Positions 10,650 through 20,071 of a stretch of DNA of 64,000 bases are shown piece after piece. The DNA is from JABDCD01 sp964469525 (GTDB taxonomy: Bacteria; Pseudomonadota; Alphaproteobacteria; Rickettsiales; SXRF01), in assembly GCA_964469525.1 (NCBI GenBank), contig CAYXYU010000001.1:62001-126000 (forward strand), given 5' to 3'. The position numbers and the translations under genes were made by a program. The notes beneath the pieces are model-generated. The model was not told the origin of the DNA. It worked only from the letters and a program-made list of their open reading frames with translations, and made no database searches. Positions within the stretch are counted from its first letter, which is position 1. Every line of letters begins with the position of its first letter.

Positions 10650-11360
10650 TTATTTGAATAATGGCTGCAGATTCTTAATCTCATCACGGATGATAATGGG
10701 AATGAGCGACGAGAATGTGTTGAGAATGACGATCGCACTGACCGTGCCGTCGCCACTCCATTTGACAGCGTTGCGCAGACGGGTGGCCATGGCCTCGTTA
10801 AGCGACCGCATGGTATTATAGAGCCGCTCGATTTCCTGAAGATCAATGGATAGCTCCTTCTTGTCGATGTTGGCAGTCAGCTGACGCATTAGGTAAGTAG
10901 AGGTAATGCGACAGATCGTTTCTTCGAGCGAAGAGAACGGCAGGTGGTAACGCGCCATATATTTGAACGGCTGCATCAAAGGGCAACCGCTGGTAGCCAT
11001 AACCAACCCGATCAGACTACGCAGTGAATCCTGGAGATCGCCTTTCTTAATATAATTGCGTTCTGGCGTAGTAACGGTGGTCATAGCCTGTGCTTGTGAG
11101 ATCAGCCCATCGAAACGGCGCAGCGGTTCGGCCAATCGCAACGCGATGGGGCAGTATTCGCTGTTCTCCAGCGGGCAGTTTGTGCACTTGCCATTCTCCA
11201 GTCTTGCCCATTCGGGCGGTACGTCATCGGTCATGACATTGGAAATCATCGTCTCCTTATGGATATCGATGGCATAGGAAGTGACGGTGCCGTCGTCGAA
11301 CTGCATCCGGTATTCAACCGTGTAATACGGCTCTTCTTCTCTGACCGGTTCGCTGTTCAT
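10650..11360 (-). CDS. Unknown protein co-translated with the HD-GYP protein
   Basis: A 236-residue cytosolic protein. The N-terminal part (residues 12-45) looks like a small beta domain (YYTVEYRMQFDDGTVTSYAIDI). A Cys cluster follows, C-x2-C-x8-C (CTNCPLENSEYC), likely binding a metal, then a helical C-terminal two-thirds. I do not assign a family. Its start overlaps the stop of the GAF/HD-GYP gene by 4 bp, so the two are translationally coupled, suggesting an accessory or output role in the same cyclic-nucleotide signalling. No signal peptide or membrane segment. Confidence 0.7.
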   Translation of the reverse strand: MNSEPVREEEPYYTVEYRMQFDDGTVTSYAIDIHKETMISNVMTDDVPPEWARLENGKCTNCPLENSEYCPIALRLAEPLRRFDGLISQAQAMTTVTTPERNYIKKGDLQDSLRSLIGLVMATSGCPLMQPFKYMARYHLPFSSLEETICRITSTYLMRQLTANIDKKELSIDLQEIERLYNTMRSLNEAMATRLRNAVKWSGDGTVSAIVILNTFSSLIPIIIRDEIKNLQPLFK

Positions 11361-13015
11361 GCCATTGGCAGCGGTTTAATGGCAAGCAAGGCAGCTTCGT
11401 CTACGTTGTCGATCAGCTCAGGCTGCATGTATTTCTCTGCGTAAATCAGGTACGTTTTCGAGGTGATGAAGAAATCGACGATGTCGGGATCCAGGTGGTT
11501 GTGTTTCTTCATCTGACCGATGATGTGCATACATTCTGACAGCTTCTTGGGTGCCTTGTAGGGGCGGTCGACGGCGGTCAGTGCCTCGAACACGTCGGCC
11601 ACCGCCATCATGCGCGCCGGGATCGACATGGTACCGGCCATAATACCCTTGGGATAGCCTTTACCGTCCATGCGCTCGTGATGTCCGCCGGCATATTCCG
11701 GCACACGCCTGAGATGTTTCGGAAATGGCAGCGCTTCGAGCATGGCGCAGGTATGGACCATGTGATCATTCATGATCATGCGCTCTTCGTTGGTTAGCGT
11801 CCCCCGGCGGATGCTTAGGTTGTAGATCTCGTTATCGGTCAGCACCTTTCTTTCTTCTTTGCCATCGTGCCAACGGTAGGCCTCCGCAATCTGCTGGAGC
11901 CGGGCAATATGCTCATCGGACATGAACTCGCCGCCGATATTGGCTTGGGCAATAAATGTGAAGTCGGCGTCGATCTGACGAATGCGCGAGGCCAGTGTCT
12001 CTTCCAGTACCTGACGGTTGGCGCCGGGCTTTCCCGCCTGCTCGAGCATGGCAATTTTCAGGTCGCGCTTAATCGCTTCAAATCGCGTACGGATCAGCTC
12101 AATGCGGTCGAAGATGGTCTCGAGCTTGGTCGACTTGTCCATCACATGCACGGGGGTGGTGATCTTGCCGCAATCGTGCATCCAGCCGGCGATATGCAGC
12201 TCATATTTTTCTTCCTGAGTAAGCTGGAAATCCTTGAACGGACCCTCTCTGGCATCGATCGCTGCCTGGGCCAGCATGTTGGTCAGGAGCGGCACGCGCT
12301 CGCAATGCGCCCCGGTATAGGGCGACTTGGCATCGATGGCCTTGGCGATTAGCTTAATGAAGGATTCAAGCAGTTCCTTCTGTGCTAGGATCAGCTGCCG
12401 GTTGTCGAGCATGATAGCCGCCTGCGAGGCCAGGGAATGCACCAGATTCTGCGTTTCGGCGGAAAACGGTATAACCGTGCCGGTGACGGGGTCACGGGCG
12501 TTAATCAGCTGCAGACAGCCGATCGTTTCGCGCGTGTGACTGACCATCGGGATCGTCAGCACCGAGCGGGTGCGGTAATTGTATTTTGCATCAAAGGCTT
12601 TTGTTCCTTTGAAATCGAAGCCATCGGCATCGTAGACGTCTTCAATGTTGATTGGTTTCTGCTTGAGCACGGCAAACACGGACTGCGTGGCGTAATTGGG
12701 CTCTCTGGTGACCGGGTCATAGAGATGAATGGGTAGCATCGGTGCTTTGACACCGGTGCTACCGCCGAAAGCAATATTCAGAGGATCATTGTGGACGATG
12801 GCAAATTCGAGACGGTCGTCTTCAGTACGAAAGTACAGTGTGCCGCCCTCAGCATTAGTAATCTCCTTAGCCTCGGTGAGGATAATCTCGAGCAAGCGGT
12901 CGAGATTGTTTTCCGTCGACAATGCCATGCCGATCGCCACCAGGCGCTTGACTAGGGAAATCACATCATGATGCGTATGAGCGGCCGGGACCGCTAATGT
13001 CGGTTTTACGGACAC
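11357..13015 (-). CDS. GAF domain / HD-GYP domain protein (probable c-di-GMP phosphodiesterase)
   Basis: A 552-residue cytosolic protein. Residues about 25-200 form a GAF sensor domain (LLEIILTEAKEITNAEGGTLYF, RSVLTIPMVSHTRETIGCLQLIN). Residues about 225-520 form an HD-GYP domain: AGWMHDCGK supplies the HD metal pair, NDHMVHTCAMLEALPFP and GGHHERMDGKGYPKG the further His ligands and GYP-type loop. HD-GYP proteins commonly degrade cyclic di-GMP; the GYP triplet appears here as GKGYP. An insertion of about 100 residues (RIELIRTRFEA...) separates the HD and HHE parts. It is co-translated with the unknown protein downstream. Confidence 0.9.
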   Translation of the reverse strand: MSVKPTLAVPAAHTHHDVISLVKRLVAIGMALSTENNLDRLLEIILTEAKEITNAEGGTLYFRTEDDRLEFAIVHNDPLNIAFGGSTGVKAPMLPIHLYDPVTREPNYATQSVFAVLKQKPINIEDVYDADGFDFKGTKAFDAKYNYRTRSVLTIPMVSHTRETIGCLQLINARDPVTGTVIPFSAETQNLVHSLASQAAIMLDNRQLILAQKELLESFIKLIAKAIDAKSPYTGAHCERVPLLTNMLAQAAIDAREGPFKDFQLTQEEKYELHIAGWMHDCGKITTPVHVMDKSTKLETIFDRIELIRTRFEAIKRDLKIAMLEQAGKPGANRQVLEETLASRIRQIDADFTFIAQANIGGEFMSDEHIARLQQIAEAYRWHDGKEERKVLTDNEIYNLSIRRGTLTNEERMIMNDHMVHTCAMLEALPFPKHLRRVPEYAGGHHERMDGKGYPKGIMAGTMSIPARMMAVADVFEALTAVDRPYKAPKKLSECMHIIGQMKKHNHLDPDIVDFFITSKTYLIYAEKYMQPELIDNVDEAALLAIKPLPMA

Positions 13016-13063
13016 GTTATCTCCTTAACCTTCTAATATTTATTCTTTTATACATAGTATGCG

Positions 13064-13906
13064 TTAACTTTCGATTAAGCCAATTTTCAACCCTTCTTTT
13101 GCGATAATCGAGCCGAATCGCAGAGTTTCCAGCTGCGCCGCCCGTTTGTCGAGTACGGAGTCGGTGGCATCGGGGTCGTGATGGAAAACCACGAGTTTCT
13201 TTACACCCGCCGCATCAGCAAGCCGTACACCCTGTTGCCAGGTCGAATGCCCCCATCCACGATAGCGTTCGAATTCCTCGTCGGCATAGGTCGAATCATA
13301 GATTAGCAGGTCGGCCCCTTGGACGAACTGCGTCAATGCCTTGTCAGGAGTGGACGATACATGTTCATAATCCGTGATATAACAGACCGATTTGTCCTGA
13401 CAGGCGAGACGGTAGCCGGTGGCGCGATCCGGATGCGCAAGCGGCAGGGTCGTGATGCGGATGCCGTCTTTCTGCCAGTCATCCGCCAGCTCTTCGCCTG
13501 CGGCAAAATCGTGGTATTCCACCTCGGCCCTGAAACTCTTGGTCGTCAGTGGAAATACGGGTGGCTGCATGATCATGCCGATTACACCGGCTAAATCATA
13601 ATCGGGCTTGAGATGGCCTGCCCACAGCCGTATCCGGCGCGACGCATCTGCGCACGGCGCAAAGAAGGGAATGCCAAGAATATGATCGATATGTGTGTGG
13701 CTGAGCAGGATATCGATCTGCTTGTCTTTTAACATATCACCTAGGGGCTTAAGGCCGGTTCCACCATCAAACACAAAGCATCGGCCGGCACAATGGACTT
13801 CGACACAGGAGGTATGGCCGCCATATCGTGCCACAGAAGCGCCTGAAACCGGGAAGGAGCCGCGCACTCCCCAGAAACGTAACCAGAAATCATTATTGCC
13901 CGTCAT
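13064..13906 (-). CDS. Metallo-beta-lactamase-fold hydrolase
   Basis: A 280-residue protein starting WLRFWGVRGSFPVSG and YGGHTSCVEV, typical of the COG1235-type MBL group. It has the dinuclear-metal motif SHTHIDH, a further His in PLAHPDRATGY, Asp in ITDYEH, and YDSTYADEE plus GWGHSTW near the C-terminus. The fold hydrolyses phosphodiesters or other esters; members of this subgroup are often found near nucleotide-cyclase genes, as here with the CHASE2 cyclase. A cyclic-nucleotide phosphodiesterase role is possible but unproven. It follows the TPR/beta-barrel gene by 1 bp. Confidence 0.88.
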   Translation of the reverse strand: MTGNNDFWLRFWGVRGSFPVSGASVARYGGHTSCVEVHCAGRCFVFDGGTGLKPLGDMLKDKQIDILLSHTHIDHILGIPFFAPCADASRRIRLWAGHLKPDYDLAGVIGMIMQPPVFPLTTKSFRAEVEYHDFAAGEELADDWQKDGIRITTLPLAHPDRATGYRLACQDKSVCYITDYEHVSSTPDKALTQFVQGADLLIYDSTYADEEFERYRGWGHSTWQQGVRLADAAGVKKLVVFHHDPDATDSVLDKRAAQLETLRFGSIIAKEGLKIGLIES

Positions 13907-13907
13907 C

Positions 13908-15275
13908 CTAGAAGTTCCTGGTGATTGTCAGCGTGTAACGATGGTTACTGTACTGGTAGTTCTCGATGTTGGAGAGCACATTGGTGTAAGCGTAGGCCGC
14001 GCTGAGCACCAGATTGTACGGCAGCTTGCGGCCCAGCATCGCCTGGAGGCTGCGCTCCCTGTCATTGCGGGTTTTAACGCTGACGAGCGAATCTGGCGCA
14101 TCGTAGCGCGACTGCTTATAGCCGGCGCGCAGCGTGGTGAAGAAATCAGCCAGCCAGCCTTGAGCCAGCTCGGGCGAAAAAGCATAAGTGTGGTTGAGGG
14201 CGATTCCCATCTGCTCGTTGGCATAATAATTCTGTTTGGCTCTTTCGTTGCGCAGCGTAACGATCGCCTCCCATAACTGGGTCTCCGAATACGGATAACG
14301 CAGGCTGAACTGTGTCTGCCACGCCTGGCCGGCGCGATCGGTATAGGTGCTCACCGTCTGGGAATTTATGAATTCCCGGTATTCCCACAGGGAAGAGAAT
14401 ACCCCGCGCAGATTCCGGTACAGCGGGAAATCGGCCAGGAATTCGATGTTTGGATCGCGCAGGTAGCTTTGCTTGTCGAGAAGCAGATAATTATAGCCAC
14501 CGGTCAAGGCGAAGCGGGTCTCCCACGGTTCGTACAGGAACTCGGGGCCGCTGCGGATGCCATAGAGCTGGAGATTGAGTTCGGAAAGCGCATGCTGGCG
14601 TGTAAAATAGGTGATGGCGTTGCTCTGCCAGCGCAGGGTGGTGCGGTCGGCGATGCGGCCGATATAATAGGTATGGCTTGCCGTGACAGCGCCGAATTCC
14701 TGAAGGTCACTGCGCGGCTGTGTGCCGTGCTCCAACGGCACGATGGTGTCGAGCACCAGGATATTGCCCGAGCCCGGCGCAGCGTTGGCATTACTGTCGG
14801 AGCCGATGCCTGCCATCAGCGAGGCGGCTAGGTGATGGCGGCGCTCGGCCTCGTCGATCTTGGCAAGAACGGCGCGGATGTTCTCTTGCACTGCCTCAGG
14901 CGGATCTTTGGCCAATACCGTGTCCAGAAGCTCGCGGGCGTCCTTGTAGCGGCCTAGCGAGACGTAAATGAGGCTGAGGTCCAGCCGGATGCGATCGAGG
15001 TTGGGATCGATCTGGAGAAGCTGGTCATAAGCCCATGCCGCTTCTTCGAGCTTGCCGAACAGGACGGCCATCTGCGCGTAAGCGTAATAATTGTTCTTGT
15101 TCTCGGGGTCAGCCTGGATCTGCTGCTTCAAGTCCGGAAGCGCCGACTCGCGCGGCAGATAGGCGTCGAGATCGTATTCGCTGGTGATGGCCCTTCCGTC
15201 CGGCGCACTGGACAATACCAGCAAAACAACCATTCCAGTAACGCGAAGAATGTGCATTGACCGACCAGCTTTCAT
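13908..15275 (-). CDS. TPR plus outer-membrane beta-barrel protein, Slam/DUF560-like
   Basis: A 455-residue protein: signal peptide (ends near GRA), TPR-like helices at about residues 45-150 (NNYYAYAQMAVLFGKLEEAAWAY, LDLSLIYVSLGRYKDAREL), then a barrel of about 300 residues ending in a C-terminal Phe (YTLTITRNF). The barrel opens with GIGSDSNANAAP, close to the DSNxN signature I associate with Slam (surface lipoprotein assembly modulator, DUF560) proteins. Slam proteins move lipoproteins with TbpB-like barrels to the cell surface. A candidate substrate lies nearby (17567-19015). The match is by motif only. It is divergent from the cyclase gene. Confidence 0.75.
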   Translation of the reverse strand: MKAGRSMHILRVTGMVVLLVLSSAPDGRAITSEYDLDAYLPRESALPDLKQQIQADPENKNNYYAYAQMAVLFGKLEEAAWAYDQLLQIDPNLDRIRLDLSLIYVSLGRYKDARELLDTVLAKDPPEAVQENIRAVLAKIDEAERRHHLAASLMAGIGSDSNANAAPGSGNILVLDTIVPLEHGTQPRSDLQEFGAVTASHTYYIGRIADRTTLRWQSNAITYFTRQHALSELNLQLYGIRSGPEFLYEPWETRFALTGGYNYLLLDKQSYLRDPNIEFLADFPLYRNLRGVFSSLWEYREFINSQTVSTYTDRAGQAWQTQFSLRYPYSETQLWEAIVTLRNERAKQNYYANEQMGIALNHTYAFSPELAQGWLADFFTTLRAGYKQSRYDAPDSLVSVKTRNDRERSLQAMLGRKLPYNLVLSAAYAYTNVLSNIENYQYSNHRYTLTITRNF

Positions 15276-15382
15276 AACGTGCTTAATTTATAGTAAGAAC
15301 GTTAAGAAAAAATGTGCTTGCTATTTGTCAACAAAGCCGTTTTCGTAGAAGCAATTTAAATTTAGGCGCTACAAAGGCTTGT

Positions 15383-17563
15383 ATGAAGTTTCGGCGGCTT
15401 TCGCTCGCGGGTTCCGGCTTGCTCATCGCCGCGGCGGTGACCTTGAAGCTGCTGGCACCGGCGGCCATTACCGACCTTCAGAACCGCAGTTTTGATCTCT
15501 ACCAGCAGTTGAAGCCACGTCTTTACGAGTCGGCGCCGGTACGCATTGTCGATATCGATGATGCCACCCTGGAGCGCGCCGGGCAGTGGCCGTGGCCGCG
15601 CACCCAGCTTGCCGCGCTGGTGGAGAAGCTGCAGCGGGCAGGCGCATCGGTAATTGCCTTCGATGCCGTCTTCGCCGAACCGGACCGCACGTCGCCCCAA
15701 CAGATTGTTCCCTTGTGGGGTAGGCAGCCTGCATTGCGCGATGTCTTGTCGAAACTTCCCGATCATGATGCACTGTTCGCCGAAGCCATCGCCTCGGCAC
15801 CGGTGGTGACGGGATTCGTGTTGACCCATGGCGGTGGCGCCGCTCCGGCACTCAAGGCTGGATGGGCCGTCGTCGGAAATGACCCATCAGCCTTCGTACC
15901 GTCATTCTCCGGCAGCGTTACTACCCTGCCGCAACTGGAAGCGGTAGCCAGAGGGAACGGTGCGCTTAACAGCACTCCGGATGGGGATGGTATCCTGCGC
16001 CATCTGCCGTTGGTGATGCGTCTAAACGGCCAACTCTATCCGTCACTGGCCGTTGAAGCATTGCGCGTCGCCCAGGGTGCGGACAGCTATGTCATCAAGT
16101 CTGTCGGTGCCAGTGGCGAAGAAGGGAGCACTAGCGGGATAGTTGCCCTCAAGATTGCTGATATCGTCATTCCTACGGACCAAAACGGCAGCCAGTGGCT
16201 TTATTATTCTGCGTCTGTCGAAGAACGCTCTGTTCCCGCATGGCAGGTCCTCGACGGGACGGCCGATCCCAGTCGTCTTGCCGGGCACATTATTCTTGTC
16301 GGCACCAGCGCGGCTGGGCTAAAAGATATCCGCGCCACGCCGCTGAATCCGGCGGCGCCCGGTGTCGAAGTGTTCGCACAGGCGCTGGAGCAAGCCATCC
16401 TCGGCATCACGCTTTCACGCCCCGATTGGATGGCCGGTGCTGAAATCCTTCTCATGGTGGCGGCCAGCCTGCTGCTGCTTGGCGTCAATGCCTTGCTGAC
16501 GCCGCTGGCGGGTATCGTGTTCATGGCGGTGACATTGGGGGGCATCCTCACGCTTTCCTGGCACGCCTTTGCCTCGCATCGGCTGCTGGTCGAACCGGTG
16601 ATGCCGGCGCTTACCATCGTTGTGGTTTATATCCTGGACGTAGTGGTGCGCTATATCCACACCGAGCGCGAACGCACCCACATTCGCACCGCCTTCTCCC
16701 AATACATGTCCCCCGCCTTGGTCAGGGAACTGGCCAATCATCCCGAGCGGCTGACGCTGGGAGGGGAAAACCGGCCGCTCAGCGTGATGTTCTGCGATAT
16801 GCGTGGTTTTACGTCGGTCTCCGAACGCCTACCGCCCCAGGAGCTGACGCGCCTGCTCAGCCGGTTCCTGACACCTATTACCCAGATCATCCTCGATCGT
16901 CAGGGCACCATCGACAAATACATCGGGGATTGCGTCATGGCTTTCTGGAATGCTCCGCTCGACGATGGGGCGCATGCACGGCACGCAGTGCTCGCGGCAC
17001 TGGGGATACAGGAAGCGCTGAATCGCCTCAATGCGGAGCGCGAGGCCGCACCGCTGCAGGCGAGCATCGGCATTAACACCGACCTCTGCTGCGTCGGGAA
17101 TATGGGGACTGATCAGCGTTTTAATTACTCAGCGCTGGGTGACGGCGTGAATCTCGCCTCCCGCCTCCAGGCGCAGTGCAGGCATTATGGGGTCGATATT
17201 ATCCTCGGCGAGAATACCGAAAAAGAAATCCGTGGCATGGCATGTCTGGAGTTGGATTTGATCCGGGTGCAGGGCAGAGAGGCACTGGCGCGCACCTATA
17301 CCTTGGTGGGGGATGAAAGAATGGCGGAGAGCGCAGCTTTTTCGGCACTTGCCGAGCGGCATCGCCTTCTGACGGATGCCTATCGCGGCGGCCAGTGGGA
17401 TCAGGCGGAGCGGGTGAGGAAGGATTGCGTCAGCGCTGCGGAATCTTTGCCATCGCTGCGCAAGAGCGGCTTGTACACGCGCTTTGCCAGGCGCATTGCC
17501 CTGCTGCGCAACAGTATGCCCGACGGTTGCTGGGATGGTGTCTACGATGCGAGGGAGAAATAA
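15383..17563 (+). CDS. CHASE2-domain class III adenylate/guanylate cyclase
   Basis: About 726 residues with the start at 15383. A transmembrane helix (residues about 7-27) leads into a periplasmic CHASE2 sensor domain (RIVDIDDATLERAGQWPWPR, GASVIAFDAVFAEPD). Three transmembrane helices follow at about 355-440, then a class III cyclase domain: FCDMRGFTSVSE (metal Asp), KYIGDCVMAFW (Lys and second Asp) and GDGVNLASRL (transition-state Asn/Arg). Catalytic residues look intact; cAMP is the likelier product, but nucleotide specificity cannot be fixed by eye. CHASE2 cyclases commonly sit with FecR and TPR/barrel genes, as here. Confidence 0.9.
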   Translation: MKFRRLSLAGSGLLIAAAVTLKLLAPAAITDLQNRSFDLYQQLKPRLYESAPVRIVDIDDATLERAGQWPWPRTQLAALVEKLQRAGASVIAFDAVFAEPDRTSPQQIVPLWGRQPALRDVLSKLPDHDALFAEAIASAPVVTGFVLTHGGGAAPALKAGWAVVGNDPSAFVPSFSGSVTTLPQLEAVARGNGALNSTPDGDGILRHLPLVMRLNGQLYPSLAVEALRVAQGADSYVIKSVGASGEEGSTSGIVALKIADIVIPTDQNGSQWLYYSASVEERSVPAWQVLDGTADPSRLAGHIILVGTSAAGLKDIRATPLNPAAPGVEVFAQALEQAILGITLSRPDWMAGAEILLMVAASLLLLGVNALLTPLAGIVFMAVTLGGILTLSWHAFASHRLLVEPVMPALTIVVVYILDVVVRYIHTERERTHIRTAFSQYMSPALVRELANHPERLTLGGENRPLSVMFCDMRGFTSVSERLPPQELTRLLSRFLTPITQIILDRQGTIDKYIGDCVMAFWNAPLDDGAHARHAVLAALGIQEALNRLNAEREAAPLQASIGINTDLCCVGNMGTDQRFNYSALGDGVNLASRLQAQCRHYGVDIILGENTEKEIRGMACLELDLIRVQGREALARTYTLVGDERMAESAAFSALAERHRLLTDAYRGGQWDQAERVRKDCVSAAESLPSLRKSGLYTRFARRIALLRNSMPDGCWDGVYDAREK

Positions 17564-17566
17564 AGA

Positions 17567-19015
17567 TTACGGCGCTTTTCCGCCGGTGAAAACGCCGTCG
17601 GCCTCTACCGTGGTGTCCGTACTGATGACATTGAATTTGCCGGACAGGAGATCGGCATTGATTCCATACAGTGCGGCATTAGCGGCACCGCTCACGGGCA
17701 CCGCGTTGGCCGTTCCCGTCAGGTTAATAATGCCGAGGTTGGTAGGAGTGCCACTGTTATTGATGACGAACTGACCGAGGTTAATGGTCAATGCGTCGAG
17801 CTTCCGGGTATTAAAATCGATGGCTGCATTGAATACGCCATGCTCATGCTGATTAAGAGCGCCTATTCTGGTCTGGCCGACCACTACACCCTGATAATTC
17901 ACCGTTCCGAAACTAGTGTAGGTAGGCGCCAAAGCAATCAGGTTTTGCGGAAGCAAAGGTAAGCCGGTCACGGATGCAGTCGTTTCCTCCAGATTGGGCA
18001 AGGGATCTTGTGTCTGGATGAAGAAGATATCATGTGCCCAGGGACCCCACCGGCCAGGATCGTTCGGATTGCCTATCCTGCTGGTACTGGTGTTGATTAC
18101 CGTATTGCTTCCTGTGCCGGCACCCGCGCTGGTCCTGGTATTCAATAAGCCGTTATCGGGGTTTAAAAAACCCGGATCTCGGGGCGGCAGGAGGGTGCTC
18201 TTTTCGCCGGAAGGCGGAGGTGGCAGTCGCGTGCTGTCCCCGGAAGGAGAGGTTGAATCCCCATCCTTCGTGCCGCCATGCGGAAAAGGCTGATCCGGGT
18301 TCGGGTCATGGGGACGGTTCGGCTGATCTTGCCGTGTCGGCTGTCCATCAGAATTTTCTTTGGGCTGGGCGGCCTTGTTGAAGGTCTGCATGCTGGCCTT
18401 GACCTGCTCAGGCCCCATCGGTTCAGCCGCGCCGTTATGATGCATGACCATGCCGTGGCCGAATTCAGTGACCGATTGGATGTTTCCGGCAGCGTTTGCC
18501 ACCATCATGTCGCGGCCATAGAAAAAGATCGCTTCGGCCTTGCTGCCGTCGCCAGCGATGCTGACCTGCATGATCCCGCCGCGAATGCCGACGGTCGATA
18601 CGGGTGTCTTGATCGTCACATAATCCTGCTTGGTGAGCGCACCGCCGATAAAACGAAGCGTGCCTCTGGCGCCTTGCAGCGTCATGGCGCCCTTGGTGCG
18701 TTCAGGATCATAGATAAACGTGTCGATGGTTACGCGGGTATTGGGCACGATCGTTAGCGCGGAACGGTCAAGAAACATCAACTGTGCTTTGGCGTCCTCG
18801 CCTGTCTGCAGCGTTTGGTTGACATAGATCGGGTCGCCGGCCTTGAGTATGACCGTGTTTTTGTCCGGTAGGGTGCCGATTACCGTGCCCTGAACATTGC
18901 CGACCACGCCGGCTTTCTGAAGTTCTGCCGCCCAGGCCTGGCCACACGGCAGCAGGGCCAACAAAAAGATCAGCGCACACAGATGAGGCAGTACTGCGAT
19001 TCTACTACATACCAT
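17567..19015 (-). CDS. FecR-domain protein with possible C-terminal TbpB-like barrel
   Basis: About 482 residues from the ATG at 19015, giving a Sec signal (LCALIFLLALLPCGQAWAAE). A FecR domain follows (VVGNVQGTV, GDPIYVNQTLQTGEDAKAQL, YVTIKTPVSTVGIRGG), then a Pro/Ser-rich linker (about 120 residues) and a C-terminal part rich in beta strands (FNAAIDFNTRKLDALTINLG, LYGINADLLSGKFNV, ADGVFTGGKAP). That end resembles the C-terminal barrel of TbpB/Slam-substrate proteins, by eye. No lipobox is seen with this start. The ATG overlaps the TPR gene's stop by 11 bp, so the two are coupled. It converges on the cyclase gene with a 3-bp gap. Confidence 0.8.
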   Translation of the reverse strand: MVCSRIAVLPHLCALIFLLALLPCGQAWAAELQKAGVVGNVQGTVIGTLPDKNTVILKAGDPIYVNQTLQTGEDAKAQLMFLDRSALTIVPNTRVTIDTFIYDPERTKGAMTLQGARGTLRFIGGALTKQDYVTIKTPVSTVGIRGGIMQVSIAGDGSKAEAIFFYGRDMMVANAAGNIQSVTEFGHGMVMHHNGAAEPMGPEQVKASMQTFNKAAQPKENSDGQPTRQDQPNRPHDPNPDQPFPHGGTKDGDSTSPSGDSTRLPPPPSGEKSTLLPPRDPGFLNPDNGLLNTRTSAGAGTGSNTVINTSTSRIGNPNDPGRWGPWAHDIFFIQTQDPLPNLEETTASVTGLPLLPQNLIALAPTYTSFGTVNYQGVVVGQTRIGALNQHEHGVFNAAIDFNTRKLDALTINLGQFVINNSGTPTNLGIINLTGTANAVPVSGAANAALYGINADLLSGKFNVISTDTTVEADGVFTGGKAP

Positions 19016-19385
19016 GCAGATAACCCTCCGCCTCCTGAACCACGGCCGTAGGTGCTCCGGGGGTTGATCTGGCTTCGAGGAAATACTCCTTGGCGATCGT
19101 CTTCGAACCCAGGAGATGGTAGAGAATGCCGATCTGCAGACGGATCTTCGCATTATCCGGTTCGTTCATCAGAATCCGTTCCAGCGGAGGAATGGCCGAC
19201 TCATAGTCCTTCATCTGCATGGCGAGCGCCGCATAGTCCAGATTGAGCTGACGATCCGTCGGATTTTTGAGCAGACGTGCATAGGATGCTTCAAGCGATC
19301 CTTCTGCCGCCGCCGCAACGGTGAAGCACAAGGATAAGCCTACCAACATCAGAACTCGTGATGCCCTGTATACAAAAGAACTCAT
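19005..19385 (-). CDS. Exported TPR protein
   Basis: A 126-residue protein from the ATG at 19385: signal peptide (VLMLVGLSLCFTVAAAAEG), then two to three TPR-like helix pairs (NLDYAALAMQMKDYESAIPPL, NAKIRLQIGILYHLLGSKTIAKEYF). It is likely periplasmic and part of the FecR/barrel system downstream. Its stop codon TAG lies inside the start region of the FecR gene. An upstream in-frame start at 19415 exists but would hide the signal peptide. Confidence 0.8.
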   Translation of the reverse strand: MSSFVYRASRVLMLVGLSLCFTVAAAAEGSLEASYARLLKNPTDRQLNLDYAALAMQMKDYESAIPPLERILMNEPDNAKIRLQIGILYHLLGSKTIAKEYFLEARSTPGAPTAVVQEAEGYLHGM

Positions 19386-19481
19386 ACAGTCACCCGTTGA
19401 TGGGGAAAGATCCATCAGTGTAACTGAACTTACCTAACCAAAGATTAAAGAAAGGTAGTAATTAAGATAAATTGATCCAAC

Positions 19482-20006
19482 TCACGACTGATGCCTACCA
19501 TGATAGGTAACTTTAAAGCGGGCTTCACGTCCGCTGAGCATGATGTCGGGAATCTCGAGCGGGAAACTATCCGGCACGTTTCTTTTGCCTTCTCTTACAT
19601 CAGCTAAGAGCTTCGCAAGCTTGTGGCGGGCGAAGTTCAAAGGTACGCCTTGCCGTTCATAATGCATCATCCAAAGGGCGAACCATTGGCGGTAAGGGTC
19701 AACTGTAGTCGCGGCCTTCCCCAATGCTTCTGCTTGCTGAGACTTAAGCTCGAAATCGTAGGAGAGGGACAGCACGCCAACTGACTCGCAGAACTCTCCC
19801 CAGCGTTCAACAAACTCAGGCGAGCTTTCTTGGTAGCGAATGTGATTTTCAATCTGGGGGATGCCCGCCTTGCAGGCTATGATGAAAGCAGCGAAGTCCT
19901 TTTGGTTGATTTCAACCTGACGGCAATACTTCTCCAGTTCCCGCTTCTTGTCGAAGGTGAATATCTTGAGGAAGTTCTCAAGTCCTACTGGATCAGGCTC
20001 AAACAT
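19482..20006 (-). CDS. Orphan hypothetical protein
   Basis: A 174-residue protein with no signal peptide or membrane helix. It is mostly helical and rich in aromatic residues (PYRQWFALWMMHYERQGVPLNFARHKL). No family is recognised. A GAAGG ribosome site precedes the ATG. It lies alone between the TPR/FecR pair and tRNA-Met, looks less GC-rich than its neighbours, and has an inverted repeat about 70-110 bp upstream of its start (20072-20114). These features together suggest acquired DNA, but no integrase or att repeat is visible. Confidence 0.55.
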   Translation of the reverse strand: MFEPDPVGLENFLKIFTFDKKRELEKYCRQVEINQKDFAAFIIACKAGIPQIENHIRYQESSPEFVERWGEFCESVGVLSLSYDFELKSQQAEALGKAATTVDPYRQWFALWMMHYERQGVPLNFARHKLAKLLADVREGKRNVPDSFPLEIPDIMLSGREARFKVTYHGRHQS

Positions 20007-20071
20007 GAAAAACCTTACCTTCTAAAACCCGCGCTCCGCGCCGCTCTCCGGGCGAAGCTGCAACCCCCGCC

